Shown: positions 14,969-24,052 of the stretch, piece after piece
How the letters are laid out: each line of letters begins with the position of its first letter
How positions within the stretch are numbered: position 1 is the stretch's first letter
Assembly (NCBI RefSeq): GCF_002760435.1
Contig: NZ_AUUU01000012.1
Coordinates: 1-35,818 of the forward strand
DNA length: 35,818 nt
Direction of reading: 5' to 3'
Source: Clostridium sp. LS
GTDB lineage: Bacteria > Bacillota > Clostridia > Clostridiales > Clostridiaceae
Notes under the pieces: model-generated
Seen by the model: the letters and a program-made list of their open reading frames with translations, nothing else
What the model was told of the DNA's origin: nothing
Database searches by the model: none
Made by a program: the position numbers and the translations under genes

Positions 14969-15361
14969 TTATCTCTTTGAGAATTGTGGAGCTCTTCTTG
15001 CTGCTTTAAGACCGTATTTCTTTCTTTCCTTCATTCTTGGATCTCTTGTTAAGAATCCAGCCTTCTTTAATTCTGGCTTTAAAGCTTCATCAGATTTAAC
15101 TAGTGCTCTAGCTATACCGTGTCTGATAGCTCCTGCTTGCCCTGTAAATCCACCACCGTGAACATTTACTAGAACATCAAATCTATCCTTAGTTCCAGTT
15201 AAAACTAATGGTTGGTTTACGATAACTCTCAATGTTTCTAAACCAAAAAAGTTTTCTATTTCTCTTTTATTTACAAGAACCTTACCACTTCCTGGTACAA
15301 GTCTTACTCTTGCAACTGATTTTTTTCTTCTTCCAGTTCCCATGTATTGAACTTTTGCCAT
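14969..15361 (-). CDS. rpsI: 30S ribosomal protein S9
   Basis: 130 residues, the normal length for bacterial S9. It starts with the [14 protein letters not shown] motif and ends with the basic tail APQFSKR, which reaches the P-site tRNA in the ribosome. It is second in the rplM-rpsI operon, 26 bases after rplM, with its own AGGAGG. Confidence 0.98.
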   Translation of the reverse strand: MAKVQYMGTGRRKKSVARVRLVPGSGKVLVNKREIENFFGLETLRVIVNQPLVLTGTKDRFDVLVNVHGGGFTGQAGAIRHGIARALVKSDEALKPELKKAGFLTRDPRMKERKKYGLKAARRAPQFSKR

Positions 15362-15387
15362 TTCTTATTCCTCCTCCCGAGATCGTA

Positions 15388-15822
15388 TTAGTATCTTAAT
15401 TCTAGTACTTCTGGTTTTTGAGCTGCATGATTATGTTCAGCACCTCTATATACGTTTAATTTCTTTAACATTTGTCTTCCTAATACACCATTTGGAAGCA
15501 TTCTTCTTACAGCTTCTTCAAAAGCGAATTCAGGTTTCTTATCTAATACTACTCTATATGGAGTTTCTTTTAATCCGCCTGGGTAAAGACTATGTTTTCT
15601 CATTAATTTTTGATCTAACTTCTTACCAGTTAAAACTACTTTTTCTGCATTAATTACTATTACGAAGTCTCCGCAGTCAACGTTAGGTGTAAATGTTGGT
15701 TTATTTTTACCTCTTAAAATTGAAGCAACTTGGCTAGCAACTCTACCTAGTGGCTTACCAGCAGCATCAACAACATACCATTTTTTTTCAATTTCACTTG
15801 CTTTAGCAATGTATGATTTCAT
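15388..15822 (-). CDS. rplM: 50S ribosomal protein L13
   Basis: 144 residues. Family motifs: [47 protein letters not shown] and [20 protein letters not shown]. It is an early-assembly 23S-binding protein. It is first in the rplM-rpsI operon, behind a near-consensus promoter and a leader hairpin, where L13 autoregulation is known in other bacteria. GGGAGGG precedes the ATG. Confidence 0.98.
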   Translation of the reverse strand: MKSYIAKASEIEKKWYVVDAAGKPLGRVASQVASILRGKNKPTFTPNVDCGDFVIVINAEKVVLTGKKLDQKLMRKHSLYPGGLKETPYRVVLDKKPEFAFEEAVRRMLPNGVLGRQMLKKLNVYRGAEHNHAAQKPEVLELRY

Positions 15823-15884
15823 CTGTTTCCCTCCCTGAACTTACAATAATTATTTACTTAATTTAAAGTAAAACTTTTTATGTC

Positions 15885-15907
15885 AAGACCCGGGGCTAGT
15901 GGATCTT
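15885..15907 (-). promoter_or_regulatory. Leader hairpin of rplM (candidate L13 autoregulatory element)
   Basis: In minus-strand RNA, AAGAUCC pairs with GGGUCUU (7 bp, one G-U) around the loop ACUAGCCCC. It sits in the roughly 110-base 5' UTR between the promoter and rplM. L13 leaders are established upstream of rplM-rpsI in Firmicutes; I infer this hairpin is part of one but cannot run a covariance model. Confidence 0.5.
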
Positions 15908-15938
15908 ATATACATAAATTATTTAACAAACAAACCCT

Positions 15939-15967
15939 ATTATAATACACGCATACGGGCGTGTCAA
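15939..15967 (-). promoter_or_regulatory. Sigma-A promoter of rplM-rpsI
   Basis: Minus strand: TTGACA (15962-15967), a 17-base spacer and TATAAT (15939-15944), a perfect consensus match. The -35 starts only 15 bases after the truA stop codon. Confidence 0.9.
15947..15964. repeat. Inverted repeat filling the rplM promoter spacer
   Basis: ACACGC and GCGTGT are separated by six bases and span from just past the -10 into the -35 box. The G/C-rich palindrome contrasts with the A/T-rich surroundings and is placed like an operator. Confidence 0.55.
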
Positions 15968-15981
15968 CATTTTTTTGCCAT

Positions 15982-16716
15982 TTAATAAAAAACTTTTTCT
16001 AGTATTAATCCATTTGGAGGAACACACATACCTGCACGTTTTCTATTGCCTTCTACTATTATATTTTCTATATCTTCAGGCGCTAATTTACCACTTCCAA
16101 CTTTTATTAAAGTTCCTACTATTATTCTTACCATATTATACAAAAAACCATCTGCAGTTATAAATATTTTTATTTTATCACCCTTTTGCTCTATATAAAG
16201 CTCCGTAACATTTCGTACTGTTGTTTTTATCGAGCTTCCTGGAGACATAAATGCTCTAAAATCATGAATACCAATAAAATATTGACACGCTTTTCCCATC
16301 TCATGAATATTTAAATTATATTTATAATGATATAAATATTGATGCCCTAGAGATAATCTTTCATATCTATTAACAATAGTATATGAGTATGTTTTACCTT
16401 TTGAAGAATATCTAGCATGAAAGTCCTCGCTAACTTCTTCTGATTTAATTATAGATACATCTTTAGGTAATTTTGTATTAATGGCTTCCCTAAACTTATC
16501 TCCTGGTATTGTACTACTAGTAAAAAAGTTTGCAACCATTTCTCTTGCATGAACGCCTGCATCAGTTCTAGAGCTTCCATTGATTAAAATTTCTTCTCCA
16601 GTGATCTTCGATATTGCATCTTCTATTGTTTTCTGAACAGTTCTTCCTTTAGGCTGCCTCTGCCATCCACAAAAATTACTTCCATCAAATTCAATTATTA
16701 ATTTTATATTTCTCAT
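15982..16716 (-). CDS. truA: tRNA pseudouridine(38-40) synthase TruA
   Basis: A 244-residue enzyme that isomerises uridines 38-40 in the tRNA anticodon stem. The catalytic Asp52 lies in [11 protein letters not shown]. Other family motifs are the N-terminal YDGSNF-like [14 protein letters not shown] and [14 protein letters not shown] [16 protein letters not shown]. Length matches the family. It follows ecfT by 16 bases as the last gene of the ecf operon, an arrangement shared with Bacillus. Confidence 0.97.
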   Translation of the reverse strand: MRNIKLIIEFDGSNFCGWQRQPKGRTVQKTIEDAISKITGEEILINGSSRTDAGVHAREMVANFFTSSTIPGDKFREAINTKLPKDVSIIKSEEVSEDFHARYSSKGKTYSYTIVNRYERLSLGHQYLYHYKYNLNIHEMGKACQYFIGIHDFRAFMSPGSSIKTTVRNVTELYIEQKGDKIKIFITADGFLYNMVRIIVGTLIKVGSGKLAPEDIENIIVEGNRKRAGMCVPPNGLILEKVFY

Positions 16717-16732
16717 TTATATCCTCTTGATT

Positions 16733-17539
16733 TTAAACTACTATAAATCTAACAGCTATGCACCATAAAAATAAAAGAACAAATACAATAAAGGCTACTA
16801 TGTCCCTATGTGAAAATCTGAGTATTTTCATTCTTGTTCGTCCAGATCCACCTCTATATCCCCTGGCTTCCATTGCCATAGCCAATTCGTCAGCTCTTCT
16901 AAATGAACTAATAAATAGAGGTACTAATAGTGGTACTAAGCTTTTAGCTTTCTTTATAATTCCTCCTGACTCAAAGTCAGCTCCTCTAGCCTTTTGGGCT
17001 TTCATTATTTTATCTGTTTCATCTATCAATGTAGGAATAAATCTTAACGCTATTGTCATCATCATGGCAAGCTCATGGGCTACCTCTTTCCCTATTGGCT
17101 TTAGTAATTTCTCAATGCCATCAGTCAATTCAATAGGAGATGTAGTTAACGTCAGCAAAGAAGTCCCTATTATTAATAATATTAATCTGATAGCCATAAA
17201 AGCTGCAATACTCAACCCCTCAGGGTACGCTTTTAAAAAACCTATTTTAAAAACCTCTGTTCCTTCTGTACCTGTAACCATAAATATATTTAAGATGGCT
17301 GTAAAAGCTACAAGAAAAAAGACTGGCTTCAATCCGTTAAAAATAAATCTGAATGGAATTTTTGCTGTTAAAATTATAGCTAGTAAAAATGCAACAATAA
17401 CCGTATATCCAATAAATTTATTTATAATAAACAGACATGCAATAAAAAATATTGATATAAGAATTTTCGTTCTAGGATCTAATTTATGAATAAAGGACTC
17501 TCCCGGTAAATATTGTCCTATTGTAATATTCTTTAACAT
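16733..17539 (-). CDS. ecfT: ECF transporter transmembrane component EcfT
   Basis: A 268-residue membrane protein that couples vitamin-binding S components to the two ATPases in group II ECF importers. It begins ITIGQYLPGESFIHKLDPRTK, typical of EcfT, has several hydrophobic helices in the N-terminal half and one at the C-terminus, and carries two Ala-Arg-Gly coupling motifs (KARGAD and EARGYRGG) that contact the ATPases. It is directly downstream of ecfA2 (8-base gap). No S component is nearby, as expected for the shared module. Confidence 0.95.
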   Translation of the reverse strand: MLKNITIGQYLPGESFIHKLDPRTKILISIFFIACLFIINKFIGYTVIVAFLLAIILTAKIPFRFIFNGLKPVFFLVAFTAILNIFMVTGTEGTEVFKIGFLKAYPEGLSIAAFMAIRLILLIIGTSLLTLTTSPIELTDGIEKLLKPIGKEVAHELAMMMTIALRFIPTLIDETDKIMKAQKARGADFESGGIIKKAKSLVPLLVPLFISSFRRADELAMAMEARGYRGGSGRTRMKILRFSHRDIVAFIVFVLLFLWCIAVRFIVV

Positions 17540-17547
17540 AGCTTCGT

Positions 17548-18417
17548 CTATTCCCCCTTTACCTTATTTGCCTTTAAAATAGACAAAAGTTCCTTCTTGG
17601 CTTCTTCAATTGTAAATACATTATCTGATATATTAAAGCCCTTTTTCCTTAATTCCCTAACTAAATATGTTACCTGTGGAACACCAAGACCTATCTTTTC
17701 TAATAAATCAGCTTCTTTAAACACCTCTGCCGGAGTTCCTTGCAATGCCACTTTTCCATCATTCATTACAATGATTCTTTCTGCAATTTTTGCAACATCC
17801 TCCATACTATGACTAACTATAACTACTGTCATATTATAATCCTTATGTAATTTACTAATTTGCTCTAATATATCGTCTCTACCTTTAGGGTCTAATCCAG
17901 CTGTAGGTTCATCCAATATTAATGTTGTAGGCTGCATAGCTACAACCCCTGCAATTGCAACTCTTCTCTTTTGTCCGCCACTTAAGTCAAATGGTGATTT
18001 ATCTTTATAAGTTTCATAATCTAATCCAACCATTTCCATAGACTTAATTACTCTACTTTGAATTTCTTCATCAGAAAGGCCTAAATTCCTAGGACCAAAT
18101 TCAATATCCTTAGCTATAGTTTCTTCAAATAGTTGATATTCTGGATATTGAAATACTAATCCAACTTTTTTTCTTATATCTGTTAACTTAGTCTTTTTAT
18201 TAGTAATGTCTACTCCGTCAACAATTATTTTTCCACTTGTTGCTTCCAATAGTCCATTAAAATGCTGAATTAATGTTGATTTGCCTGATCCAGTATGTCC
18301 TATTAAAGCTATAAATTCCCCGTCTTCTATACTTAAAGACACGTTATCTAATGCGATTTTTTCAAATGGACTTTTCGGCATATACACATGTGTTAAATTT
18401 TCTATTTTAATTGACAT
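17548..18417 (-). CDS. ecfA2: ECF transporter ATPase EcfA2
   Basis: A 289-residue ATP-binding subunit. Walker [11 protein letters not shown]-loop [10 protein letters not shown], signature [10 protein letters not shown], Walker [12 protein letters not shown] and the switch His in IVSHSMEDV are all intact. The C-terminal extension (about 220-289) is the ECF ATPase type. Its start overlaps the end of ecfA1 by 16 bases, so translation is probably coupled. It pairs with EcfA1 as the hetero-dimeric motor. Confidence 0.95.
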   Translation of the reverse strand: MSIKIENLTHVYMPKSPFEKIALDNVSLSIEDGEFIALIGHTGSGKSTLIQHFNGLLEATSGKIIVDGVDITNKKTKLTDIRKKVGLVFQYPEYQLFEETIAKDIEFGPRNLGLSDEEIQSRVIKSMEMVGLDYETYKDKSPFDLSGGQKRRVAIAGVVAMQPTTLILDEPTAGLDPKGRDDILEQISKLHKDYNMTVVIVSHSMEDVAKIAERIIVMNDGKVALQGTPAEVFKEADLLEKIGLGVPQVTYLVRELRKKGFNISDNVFTIEEAKKELLSILKANKVKGE

Positions 18418-19253
18418 AACTCATTCACCATCTCATCTACATTTAATATTTTTCCATTTATGTTTATTCCAGCTCTTTTTAATTCATAAGCTAATTCGGT
18501 AACTTGGGGAACATCTAGTCCTATCTTTTTCATATGTTCTACTTGAGGAAAGATTTCTCTTGGTGCACCTTCCATCTTAACACTTCCCCCATCCATTACT
18601 ATAATTCTATCAGCCTGAGCTGCTTCATCCATATAATGTGTTATCAATACTATAGTAATACCATGTTTTTTATTAAGGTCTTTTATTGTTTTTAATACTT
18701 CTTTTCTTCCGGAAGGATCCAGCATAGCTGTTGGCTCATCAAATATTATACATTGAGGTTGTATTGCTAGTATTCCAGCTATAGCAATTCTCTGCTTCTG
18801 TCCTCCTGATAAAAGATGCGGTGCATGTCTTTTATACTTAGCCATTCCCACTTTTTCTAAGCTATCATCTACTCTTTTTCGTATTTCTGAAGGCTCAATT
18901 CCTAAGTTTTCCGGTCCAAAGGCCACATCTTCTTCAACTATTGTCGCAACCAGTTGATTATCAGGATTTTGAAATACCATACCGGCCCTTGATCTAATAT
19001 TCCATACATTTTCTGGATTGCTAGTATCAAGTTTATCAACTATTACTGTACCTTGAGAAGGGATCAATAAAGCATTCATATGTTTAGCTATTGTTGATTT
19101 ACCCGATCCATTATGCCCTAATATAACTAAAAATTCTCCTTTTTTTACTCCTAAATTAACACCTTTAACTGCATATTTTTCTTCCTTAATTCCTTCTGAT
19201 TCCCTTATATATTTAAAAGATACATCCGTGCATTTTATCATTTCATCACTCAT
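18402..19253 (-). CDS. ecfA1: ECF transporter ATPase EcfA1
   Basis: A 283-residue ATP-binding subunit. I start at the ATG at 19253, seven bases after GGAGG; the longer open frame upstream covers the promoter region. Walker [11 protein letters not shown]-loop [10 protein letters not shown], signature [10 protein letters not shown], Walker [13 protein letters not shown] and H-loop ITHYMDEA are intact. It is first in ecfA1-ecfA2-ecfT-truA, downstream of the alpha-operon terminator. Confidence 0.95.
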   Translation of the reverse strand: MSDEMIKCTDVSFKYIRESEGIKEEKYAVKGVNLGVKKGEFLVILGHNGSGKSTIAKHMNALLIPSQGTVIVDKLDTSNPENVWNIRSRAGMVFQNPDNQLVATIVEEDVAFGPENLGIEPSEIRKRVDDSLEKVGMAKYKRHAPHLLSGGQKQRIAIAGILAIQPQCIIFDEPTAMLDPSGRKEVLKTIKDLNKKHGITIVLITHYMDEAAQADRIIVMDGGSVKMEGAPREIFPQVEHMKKIGLDVPQVTELAYELKRAGININGKILNVDEMVNELCQLK

Positions 19254-19350
19254 AGTATAACCTCCATGACGTTTTATTGTTAATATATTATACAAATGTT
19301 TTTCGATACAATTAATGAATTTACTTATTAAATTATATACCATAAACTAG

Positions 19351-19380
19351 ATTATACCTAGAGTGTTATATAAATTTGAA
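19351..19380 (-). promoter_or_regulatory. Candidate promoter of ecfA1-ecfA2-ecfT-truA
   Basis: Minus strand: TTCAAA (19375-19380), an 18-base spacer and TATAAT (19351-19356), about 100 bases before ecfA1 and after the rplQ terminator. The -35 match is moderate. Confidence 0.45.
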
Positions 19381-19452
19381 TAAATCCATTATTTCCACTC
19401 AAAAACCTAAAACTTCTCTATAATATATTAATTAATCATATTCTAATTTTTT

Positions 19453-19488
19453 ATGTTAAAATGGGGATTAAGTTTAAACTTAATCCCC
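19453..19488 (-). terminator. Terminator of the alpha operon after rplQ
   Basis: A perfect 26-base palindrome at 19463-19488 (arms GGGGATTAAGTTT / AAACTTAATCCCC) is followed on the minus strand by ATTTTAACAT. It begins eight bases after the rplQ stop codon. Confidence 0.85.
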
Positions 19489-19496
19489 AATTAGTA

Positions 19497-19838
19497 TTAT
19501 ACTAATTCAAGTATTACTATCTCAGCTCCGTCCCCTCTTCTAGGACCTTTTTTTATCATTCTTGTATATCCGCCATTTCTTTCAGTATACTTTGGAGCCA
19601 CATTATCAAATAAATTCTTAACAACTAATTCTTCTTGAACATAAGATAATACTTGTCTTCTAGCATGAAGATCTCCTCTTTTTCCAAGAGTAATCATTTT
19701 TTCAGCTATAGATCTAGTTTCTTTAGCTCTTGTTTCAGTTGTCTCAATTTTACCATGTTTTAATAGACTAGTAACAAGATTTCTTAGCATAGCTTTTCTT
19801 TGGTCTGTAGGAAGACCTAGTTTACGATGACCTGCCAT
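19497..19838 (-). CDS. rplQ: 50S ribosomal protein L17
   Basis: 113 residues. It starts [20 protein letters not shown] and has [13 protein letters not shown] at the end, the usual bacterial L17 ends. It is the last gene of the alpha operon, 12 bases after rpoA, and is followed by a strong terminator. Confidence 0.98.
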   Translation of the reverse strand: MAGHRKLGLPTDQRKAMLRNLVTSLLKHGKIETTETRAKETRSIAEKMITLGKRGDLHARRQVLSYVQEELVVKNLFDNVAPKYTERNGGYTRMIKKGPRRGDGAEIVILELV

Positions 19839-19850
19839 GGATTTACCTCC

Positions 19851-20798
19851 TTACTCCTCGGTTAGTTTTAGGGCTAAACCTAATTCTTTAAGCTTTCTTT
19901 CAACTTCTTCTAAAGATTTCTTTCCTAGATTCCTTACCTTCATCATATCATCCATAGACTTTGTGGCAAGTTCTTGTACTGTATTAATTCCGGCTCTCTT
20001 TAAGCAGTTATATGATCTAACTGATAAATCAAGTTCTTCTACAGTCATTTCTAGGACTTTTTCTTTTTTATCGTCTTCTTTTTCAATCATTATTTCAACG
20101 TCATTAGTATTATCAGTTAATGACATAAATAATTTAAAATGCTCGATAAGTATCTTTGCTGATAAACTAATAGCTTCATCTATTTTTATAGTACCATTAG
20201 TCCAAATTTCTAAAGTTAATTTATCATAATCAGTAATTTGACCAACTCTTGTGTTATCAACAGTAAAATTAACTCTTTTTACTGGTGTATAAATAGAATC
20301 AACTGCTATAGCTGAAATAGGTAGTTCATCACTCTTATTTTTATTTTGAGTAACATATCCTCTTCCTTTATTAACTGTCAATTCCATATAAAGTCTTCCA
20401 TCGCTATCTAAAGTTGCAATATGTAAATTCTTATTAACAACTTCAACATCACCATCAGTCTTTATATCTGCTCCAGTAACTTCACCTGGTCCTTTAGCAT
20501 CAATATAAATAACTTTTGGACCTTCACCATTCATTCTTAGAGCTAATGATTTAATATTAAGAATTAATTCAGTAACATCTTCTTTAACCCCTTGAACAGT
20601 AGAAAACTCATGAAGCACTCCATCAATCTTGACAGAAGTTGTTGCAACTCCTGGAAGAGATGATAATAGTATTCTTCTTAGAGCATTTCCTAATGTTATA
20701 CCATATCCTCTTTCAAGTGGCTCAACAACGTACTTACCATAAGTACCATCTTCATTAGCTTCTATACATTCTATTATTGGCTTTTCGATTTCTAACAT
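19851..20798 (-). CDS. rpoA: RNA polymerase alpha subunit
   Basis: 315 residues. The N-terminal dimerisation domain (about 1-228) has [25 protein letters not shown] (starting near residue 23) and ILIEHFKLF. The C-terminal DNA-binding domain (about 245-310) has [19 protein letters not shown] and [13 protein letters not shown] start at the ATG at 20798, seven bases after AGGAGGG; an in-frame TTG two codons earlier is less likely. Its place between rpsD and rplQ is the standard alpha operon. Confidence 0.98.
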   Translation of the reverse strand: MLEIEKPIIECIEANEDGTYGKYVVEPLERGYGITLGNALRRILLSSLPGVATTSVKIDGVLHEFSTVQGVKEDVTELILNIKSLALRMNGEGPKVIYIDAKGPGEVTGADIKTDGDVEVVNKNLHIATLDSDGRLYMELTVNKGRGYVTQNKNKSDELPISAIAVDSIYTPVKRVNFTVDNTRVGQITDYDKLTLEIWTNGTIKIDEAISLSAKILIEHFKLFMSLTDNTNDVEIMIEKEDDKKEKVLEMTVEELDLSVRSYNCLKRAGINTVQELATKSMDDMMKVRNLGKKSLEEVERKLKELGLALKLTEE

Positions 20799-20900
20799 TG
20801 ACAAACCCTCCTTATTTTAAAAATGGCAACCTTATTATGAGGGCAACTGATTCTATATTTGCATATAATGTGATAAATTTCTCTAACAAATATAAATATA

Positions 20901-21521
20901 TTATTTACTATATAACTCAACAATAAGTGTTTCGTTAACAGGCACATCTATATCTTCTCTTGATGGCTCTGCAACTACTTTTCCTTCATAGTTATCAACG
21001 TTTGCTTCTAACCACTTTGGTAAAGTTTTTGGATTTTCAACAAAAGTCTTAAATTTTTCACTTGCTCTGCTTTTCTCAGATACAGTGATCACATCATTAA
21101 CTGAAACATGATATGAACAAATGTCAACTTTCTTACCATTTACTAAGAAATGTCCATGAGTTACTAATTGTCTTGCTTCATTTCTTGATGAACCATAACC
21201 TAATCTATAAACTATGTTATCAAGTCTCATTTCTAGTAATTTAAGTAAGTTTTCACCTGTTATGCCTTTAAGATGCTCAGCTCTTTCATAATATGTTCTA
21301 AATTGGCCTTCTAATATGCCATAAATTCTTCTTGCTTTTTGCTTTTCTCTTAATTGAACACCATAGTTTGATTGCTTCTTTTTATTAGCTCCATGTTGTC
21401 CTGGTGCATAGCTTCTTCTAACAAAAGCACATTTATCTGTAAAACATCTATCACCTTTAAGGAAAAGTTTCATACCTTCTCTTCTACATAATCTACATGT
21501 AGCGCCAGTATATCTTGCCAT
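20901..21521 (-). CDS. rpsD: 30S ribosomal protein S4, zinc-binding form
   Basis: 206 residues. The N-terminus has CRLCRREG followed by CFTDKC, the four-cysteine (C+) zinc form of S4. The S4 RNA-binding fold follows, with [29 protein letters not shown] in the middle (residues near 95-123). S4 is a primary 16S binder and, in several bacteria, the translational repressor of the alpha operon, which is relevant to the leader ahead of rpsM. Confidence 0.98.
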   Translation of the reverse strand: MARYTGATCRLCRREGMKLFLKGDRCFTDKCAFVRRSYAPGQHGANKKKQSNYGVQLREKQKARRIYGILEGQFRTYYERAEHLKGITGENLLKLLEMRLDNIVYRLGYGSSRNEARQLVTHGHFLVNGKKVDICSYHVSVNDVITVSEKSRASEKFKTFVENPKTLPKWLEANVDNYEGKVVAEPSREDIDVPVNETLIVELYSK

Positions 21522-21551
21522 TAAATTACACCTCCTATTACTACGGTTATA

Positions 21552-21947
21552 TTAGACTCTTCTTCTCTTTGGTGGTCTACAACCATTATGTGGTATTGGA
21601 GTAACATCTTTTATTAAAGTTACTTCTAGTCCTGCTGCTTGTAAGGATCTTATAGCTGCTTCTCTTCCTGAACCAGGTCCTTTAACATAAACTTCTATAC
21701 TTTTTAAGCCATGTTCCATTGCTACTTTAGCTGCAGTTTCTGCTGCCATTTGAGCTGCAAATGGTGTGCTCTTTCTTGATCCTCTAAAGCCTAATGCTCC
21801 TGCACTTGACCATGATAAAGCATTTCCCACTGCATCTGTTAAAGTAACTATTGAATTATTAAAAGTTGACTTAATGTGTGCAGCACCATGCTCAACATTT
21901 TTTCTTTCTTTTTTTCTTCTAGTCTTTTTAACTGCTTTAGCTGCCAT
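21552..21947 (-). CDS. rpsK: 30S ribosomal protein S11
   Basis: 131 residues. Motifs are [37 protein letters not shown] (a stretch of the platform domain) and the basic end [11 protein letters not shown]. It lies 15 bases after rpsM with its own GGAGG site. Confidence 0.98.
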   Translation of the reverse strand: MAAKAVKKTRRKKERKNVEHGAAHIKSTFNNSIVTLTDAVGNALSWSSAGALGFRGSRKSTPFAAQMAAETAAKVAMEHGLKSIEVYVKGPGSGREAAIRSLQAAGLEVTLIKDVTPIPHNGCRPPKRRRV

Positions 21948-21962
21948 TATCTTCCCTCCTTA

Positions 21963-22331
21963 CTATTTCTTCTTATTTGCTATTGTCTTCTTAGGACCTT
22001 TTCTAGTTCTAGCATTAGTCTTAGTTTTTTGTCCTCTTACTGGAAGACCTCTTCTATGTCTAATTCCTCTGTATGATCCTATTTCTACTAATCTCTTAAT
22101 ATTTAAAGCGACATCTCTTCTTAAGTCACCTTCAACCATTAAATTCTTGTTGATATAAGTTCTGATTTCATTAACTTCATCTTCTGATAAATCCTTAACT
22201 CTTGTATCTGGATTAATTCCTGTTACAGCTAAGATTTTTTGTGAAGTAGATAATCCTATTCCATATATATAAGTTAAACCTATTTCAACTCTTTTTTCTC
22301 TTGGTAGATCAATACCTGATATTCTTGCCAT
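21963..22331 (-). CDS. rpsM: 30S ribosomal protein S13
   Basis: 122 residues. It starts [20 protein letters not shown]; the helix-two-turn-helix region has [14 protein letters not shown], and the basic tail [19 protein letters not shown] reaches the tRNA-binding head. It is the first gene of the alpha operon, behind its own promoter and structured leader. CAGGAGGTG precedes the ATG. Confidence 0.98.
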   Translation of the reverse strand: MARISGIDLPREKRVEIGLTYIYGIGLSTSQKILAVTGINPDTRVKDLSEDEVNEIRTYINKNLMVEGDLRRDVALNIKRLVEIGSYRGIRHRRGLPVRGQKTKTNARTRKGPKKTIANKKK

Positions 22332-22389
22332 TAAAATTTACACCTCCTGATAATTGAAATGTATAAAAGTTGATTTTATATTTATAATA

Positions 22390-22437
22390 AAATTTTAGGT
22401 CAATAAAAAATTTCTATTGCCAGCCGCCCTAAAATTT
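22390..22437 (-). promoter_or_regulatory. Structured leader of the alpha operon (candidate S4-responsive element)
   Basis: A perfect 10-bp outer stem (AAATTTTAGG / CCTAAAATTT) encloses an asymmetric internal loop with GCGGCTGG on one side, and an inner CAATA / TATTG hairpin. The G/C-rich loop stands out in A/T-rich DNA. It lies in the roughly 125-base 5' UTR of rpsM. S4 feedback on alpha-operon leaders is established in E. coli; I infer an equivalent here. Confidence 0.6.
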
Positions 22438-22464
22438 ATTTCTGATTAATTAAACGACTATATA

Positions 22465-22493
22465 ATCATATTTGACTTTTGCTGAAATGTCAA
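22465..22493 (-). promoter_or_regulatory. Sigma-A promoter of the alpha operon (rpsM)
   Basis: Minus strand: TTGACA (22488-22493), a 17-base spacer and TATGAT (22465-22470). It lies in the 207-base gap between rpmJ and rpsM and overlaps the end of the post-rpmJ hairpin. Confidence 0.75.
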
Positions 22494-22528
22494 TATTATT
22501 TACATTTATTTTAATGTAAATAATATTG
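22491..22528. repeat. Perfect 16-bp hairpin just after rpmJ
   Basis: Arms CAATATTATTTACATT and AATGTAAATAATATTG surround a six-base loop. It begins 10 bases after the rpmJ stop in transcript order. No T-run follows, so it is not a standard terminator; it may be a 3'-end stabiliser or processing site, or an operator for the promoter whose -35 it overlaps. Confidence 0.7.
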
Positions 22529-22538
22529 TAACTTGACA

Positions 22539-22664
<126 letters not shown>

Positions 22665-22707
22665 TCATATTACTTTTGTAGTAGATTAAATGTTAGTTAG
22701 ATCTACT

Positions 22708-22926
22708 TTATTTTGCTCTCCATGTAATTCTACCTCTAGTTAAATCATAAGGTGAAAGTTCTACTGTAACTTTATCCCCTGGTAAAATTCTTATGAAGTT
22801 CATTCTTAACTTACCTGATATGTGTGCTAAAATCTTATGACCACTTTCAAGCTCAACTTGAAACATAGCATTTGGTAAAGATTCTAGGACCGTACCTTGC
22901 ATTTCTATAACATCATCTTTTGACAT
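22708..22926 (-). CDS. infA: Translation initiation factor IF-1
   Basis: 72 residues, the normal length. It starts [20 protein letters not shown] and has the S1/OB-fold motif [20 protein letters not shown] and the end [13 protein letters not shown] take the ATG at 22926, eleven bases after AGGAGGG; the upstream in-frame TTG extension is not conserved in IF-1. IF-1 blocks the A site during initiation. Confidence 0.97.
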   Translation of the reverse strand: MSKDDVIEMQGTVLESLPNAMFQVELESGHKILAHISGKLRMNFIRILPGDKVTVELSPYDLTRGRITWRAK

Positions 22927-22933
22927 AAGGTAA

Positions 22934-23215
22934 TCAACCCTCCTTAACAATGCCTCTAAGCTTTAGGAATCTCTTAATCTTTAAATCAGTACTCTTATCG
23001 CATGATTGTATTGATGATAATAATTCTTCATCTATATCTTCTAAAATACTTAAGTGTTTAATCTTCTTCTTCTTAGGCATATTAATTAATTTTGTATTTC
23101 CATTAGCTAGTAATACATAATTATTATCTATCTGCCTAACAACAACATATAAGTGATCTTTATCTCTTCCTGCTTTCGAAAGTACTACTTTTCCAATCAA
23201 GTCATTGTTTTGCAA
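22934..23215 (-). CDS. KOW-domain RNA-binding protein (L14e-like)
   Basis: A 93-residue basic protein with an N-terminal KOW-type motif ([20 protein letters not shown]) and a Lys-rich KKKKIKHL segment. I choose the TTG at 23215, six bases after GAGGTG, which gives the compact MQNNDLIGK start; a GTG three codons earlier is possible. It sits between map and infA, a place where clostridia often carry such a gene. A ribosome-associated or RNA-binding role is inferred; no experiment-based function is known to me. Confidence 0.85.
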   Translation of the reverse strand: MQNNDLIGKVVLSKAGRDKDHLYVVVRQIDNNYVLLANGNTKLINMPKKKKIKHLSILEDIDEELLSSIQSCDKSTDLKIKRFLKLRGIVKEG

Positions 23216-23302
23216 ATTTTTCACCTCTATGATTACCTTAGTATAAATTAACACTACCACAACGGTATTATGCAAATTTATAACTAAGCAACACTCTTTT
23301 TT

Positions 23303-24052
23303 CTACTTAATCAGTGTTAATATTTCAGGCCCATCTGATAAAATTGCAACTGTATTTTCATAATGCGCTGACAAAGAAGCATCTGCTGTTACAACTGTCC
23401 ATCCATCTTTTAGTGTTTTTACCTTGTAAGTACCTGCATTAACCATAGGTTCAATTGCTAATACCATACCTTCAACTAATTTTGGACCTCTACCAGACTT
23501 TCCGAAATTAGGTACATTAGGATCTTCGTGAACCTTTCGACCAATCCCATGCCCTACAAAATCTCTTACAACTGAGAAACCTGCTGCTTCTACGTAGCTT
23601 TGTATCCCATGTGATATATCAGTTAATTTATTTCCTTCTCTGGCAAACTTTATACCATGAAAAAAACTTTCTCTTGTTATATCAATTAATTTTTGAGCTT
23701 CTACTGAAATATTTCCAACCGGAAAGGTCCTTGCAGCATCACCGTGAAATCCATCATAAAATGCTCCACAATCGATACTAACTATATCCCCTTCTTTAAG
23801 AACGTATTCTCCTGGAAATCCATGTATTACTTGCTCATTTACTGAAATACATAGTGACGAAGGAAAACCATATAAGCCTTTAAATGAAGGTTTTGCTCCA
23901 TGCTTAGTTATAAATTCTTCTGCTATTCTATCCAAATTTGCAGTTGTTATCCCGGGTTTTACCTCTTTTTCAAGCAATAGCAATGTTTCTCCTAATATTC
24001 TACCTGCTTTTCTCATTATGGCTATTTCATCATGATTCTTTATGATAATCAT
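23303..24052 (-). CDS. map: Methionine aminopeptidase, type I
   Basis: A 249-residue enzyme that removes the initiator Met from nascent proteins. The metal ligands are visible: two Asp in SIDCGAFYDGFHGDAAR, His in GHGIGRKVHED, Glu in LAIEPMV and Glu in HYENTVAI; the substrate His is in EQVIHGFPG. Its ATG shares one base with the adk stop (TAATG), so the two are translationally coupled. Confidence 0.97.
   Translation of the reverse strand: MIIIKNHDEIAIMRKAGRILGETLLLLEKEVKPGITTANLDRIAEEFITKHGAKPSFKGLYGFPSSLCISVNEQVIHGFPGEYVLKEGDIVSIDCGAFYDGFHGDAARTFPVGNISVEAQKLIDITRESFFHGIKFAREGNKLTDISHGIQSYVEAAGFSVVRDFVGHGIGRKVHEDPNVPNFGKSGRGPKLVEGMVLAIEPMVNAGTYKVKTLKDGWTVVTADASLSAHYENTVAILSDGPEILTLIK

Noticed and set aside
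16758..17489. 243-codon open frame on the plus strand
   Set aside because: It lies entirely opposite ecfT, whose motifs and length are intact. It has no ribosome binding site and its hydrophobic composition mirrors the antisense strand.
20799..20900. Possible regulatory structure between rpsD and rpoA
   Set aside because: The GTTGCC motif occurs twice, but as a direct rather than inverted repeat, and only weak pairing can be drawn.
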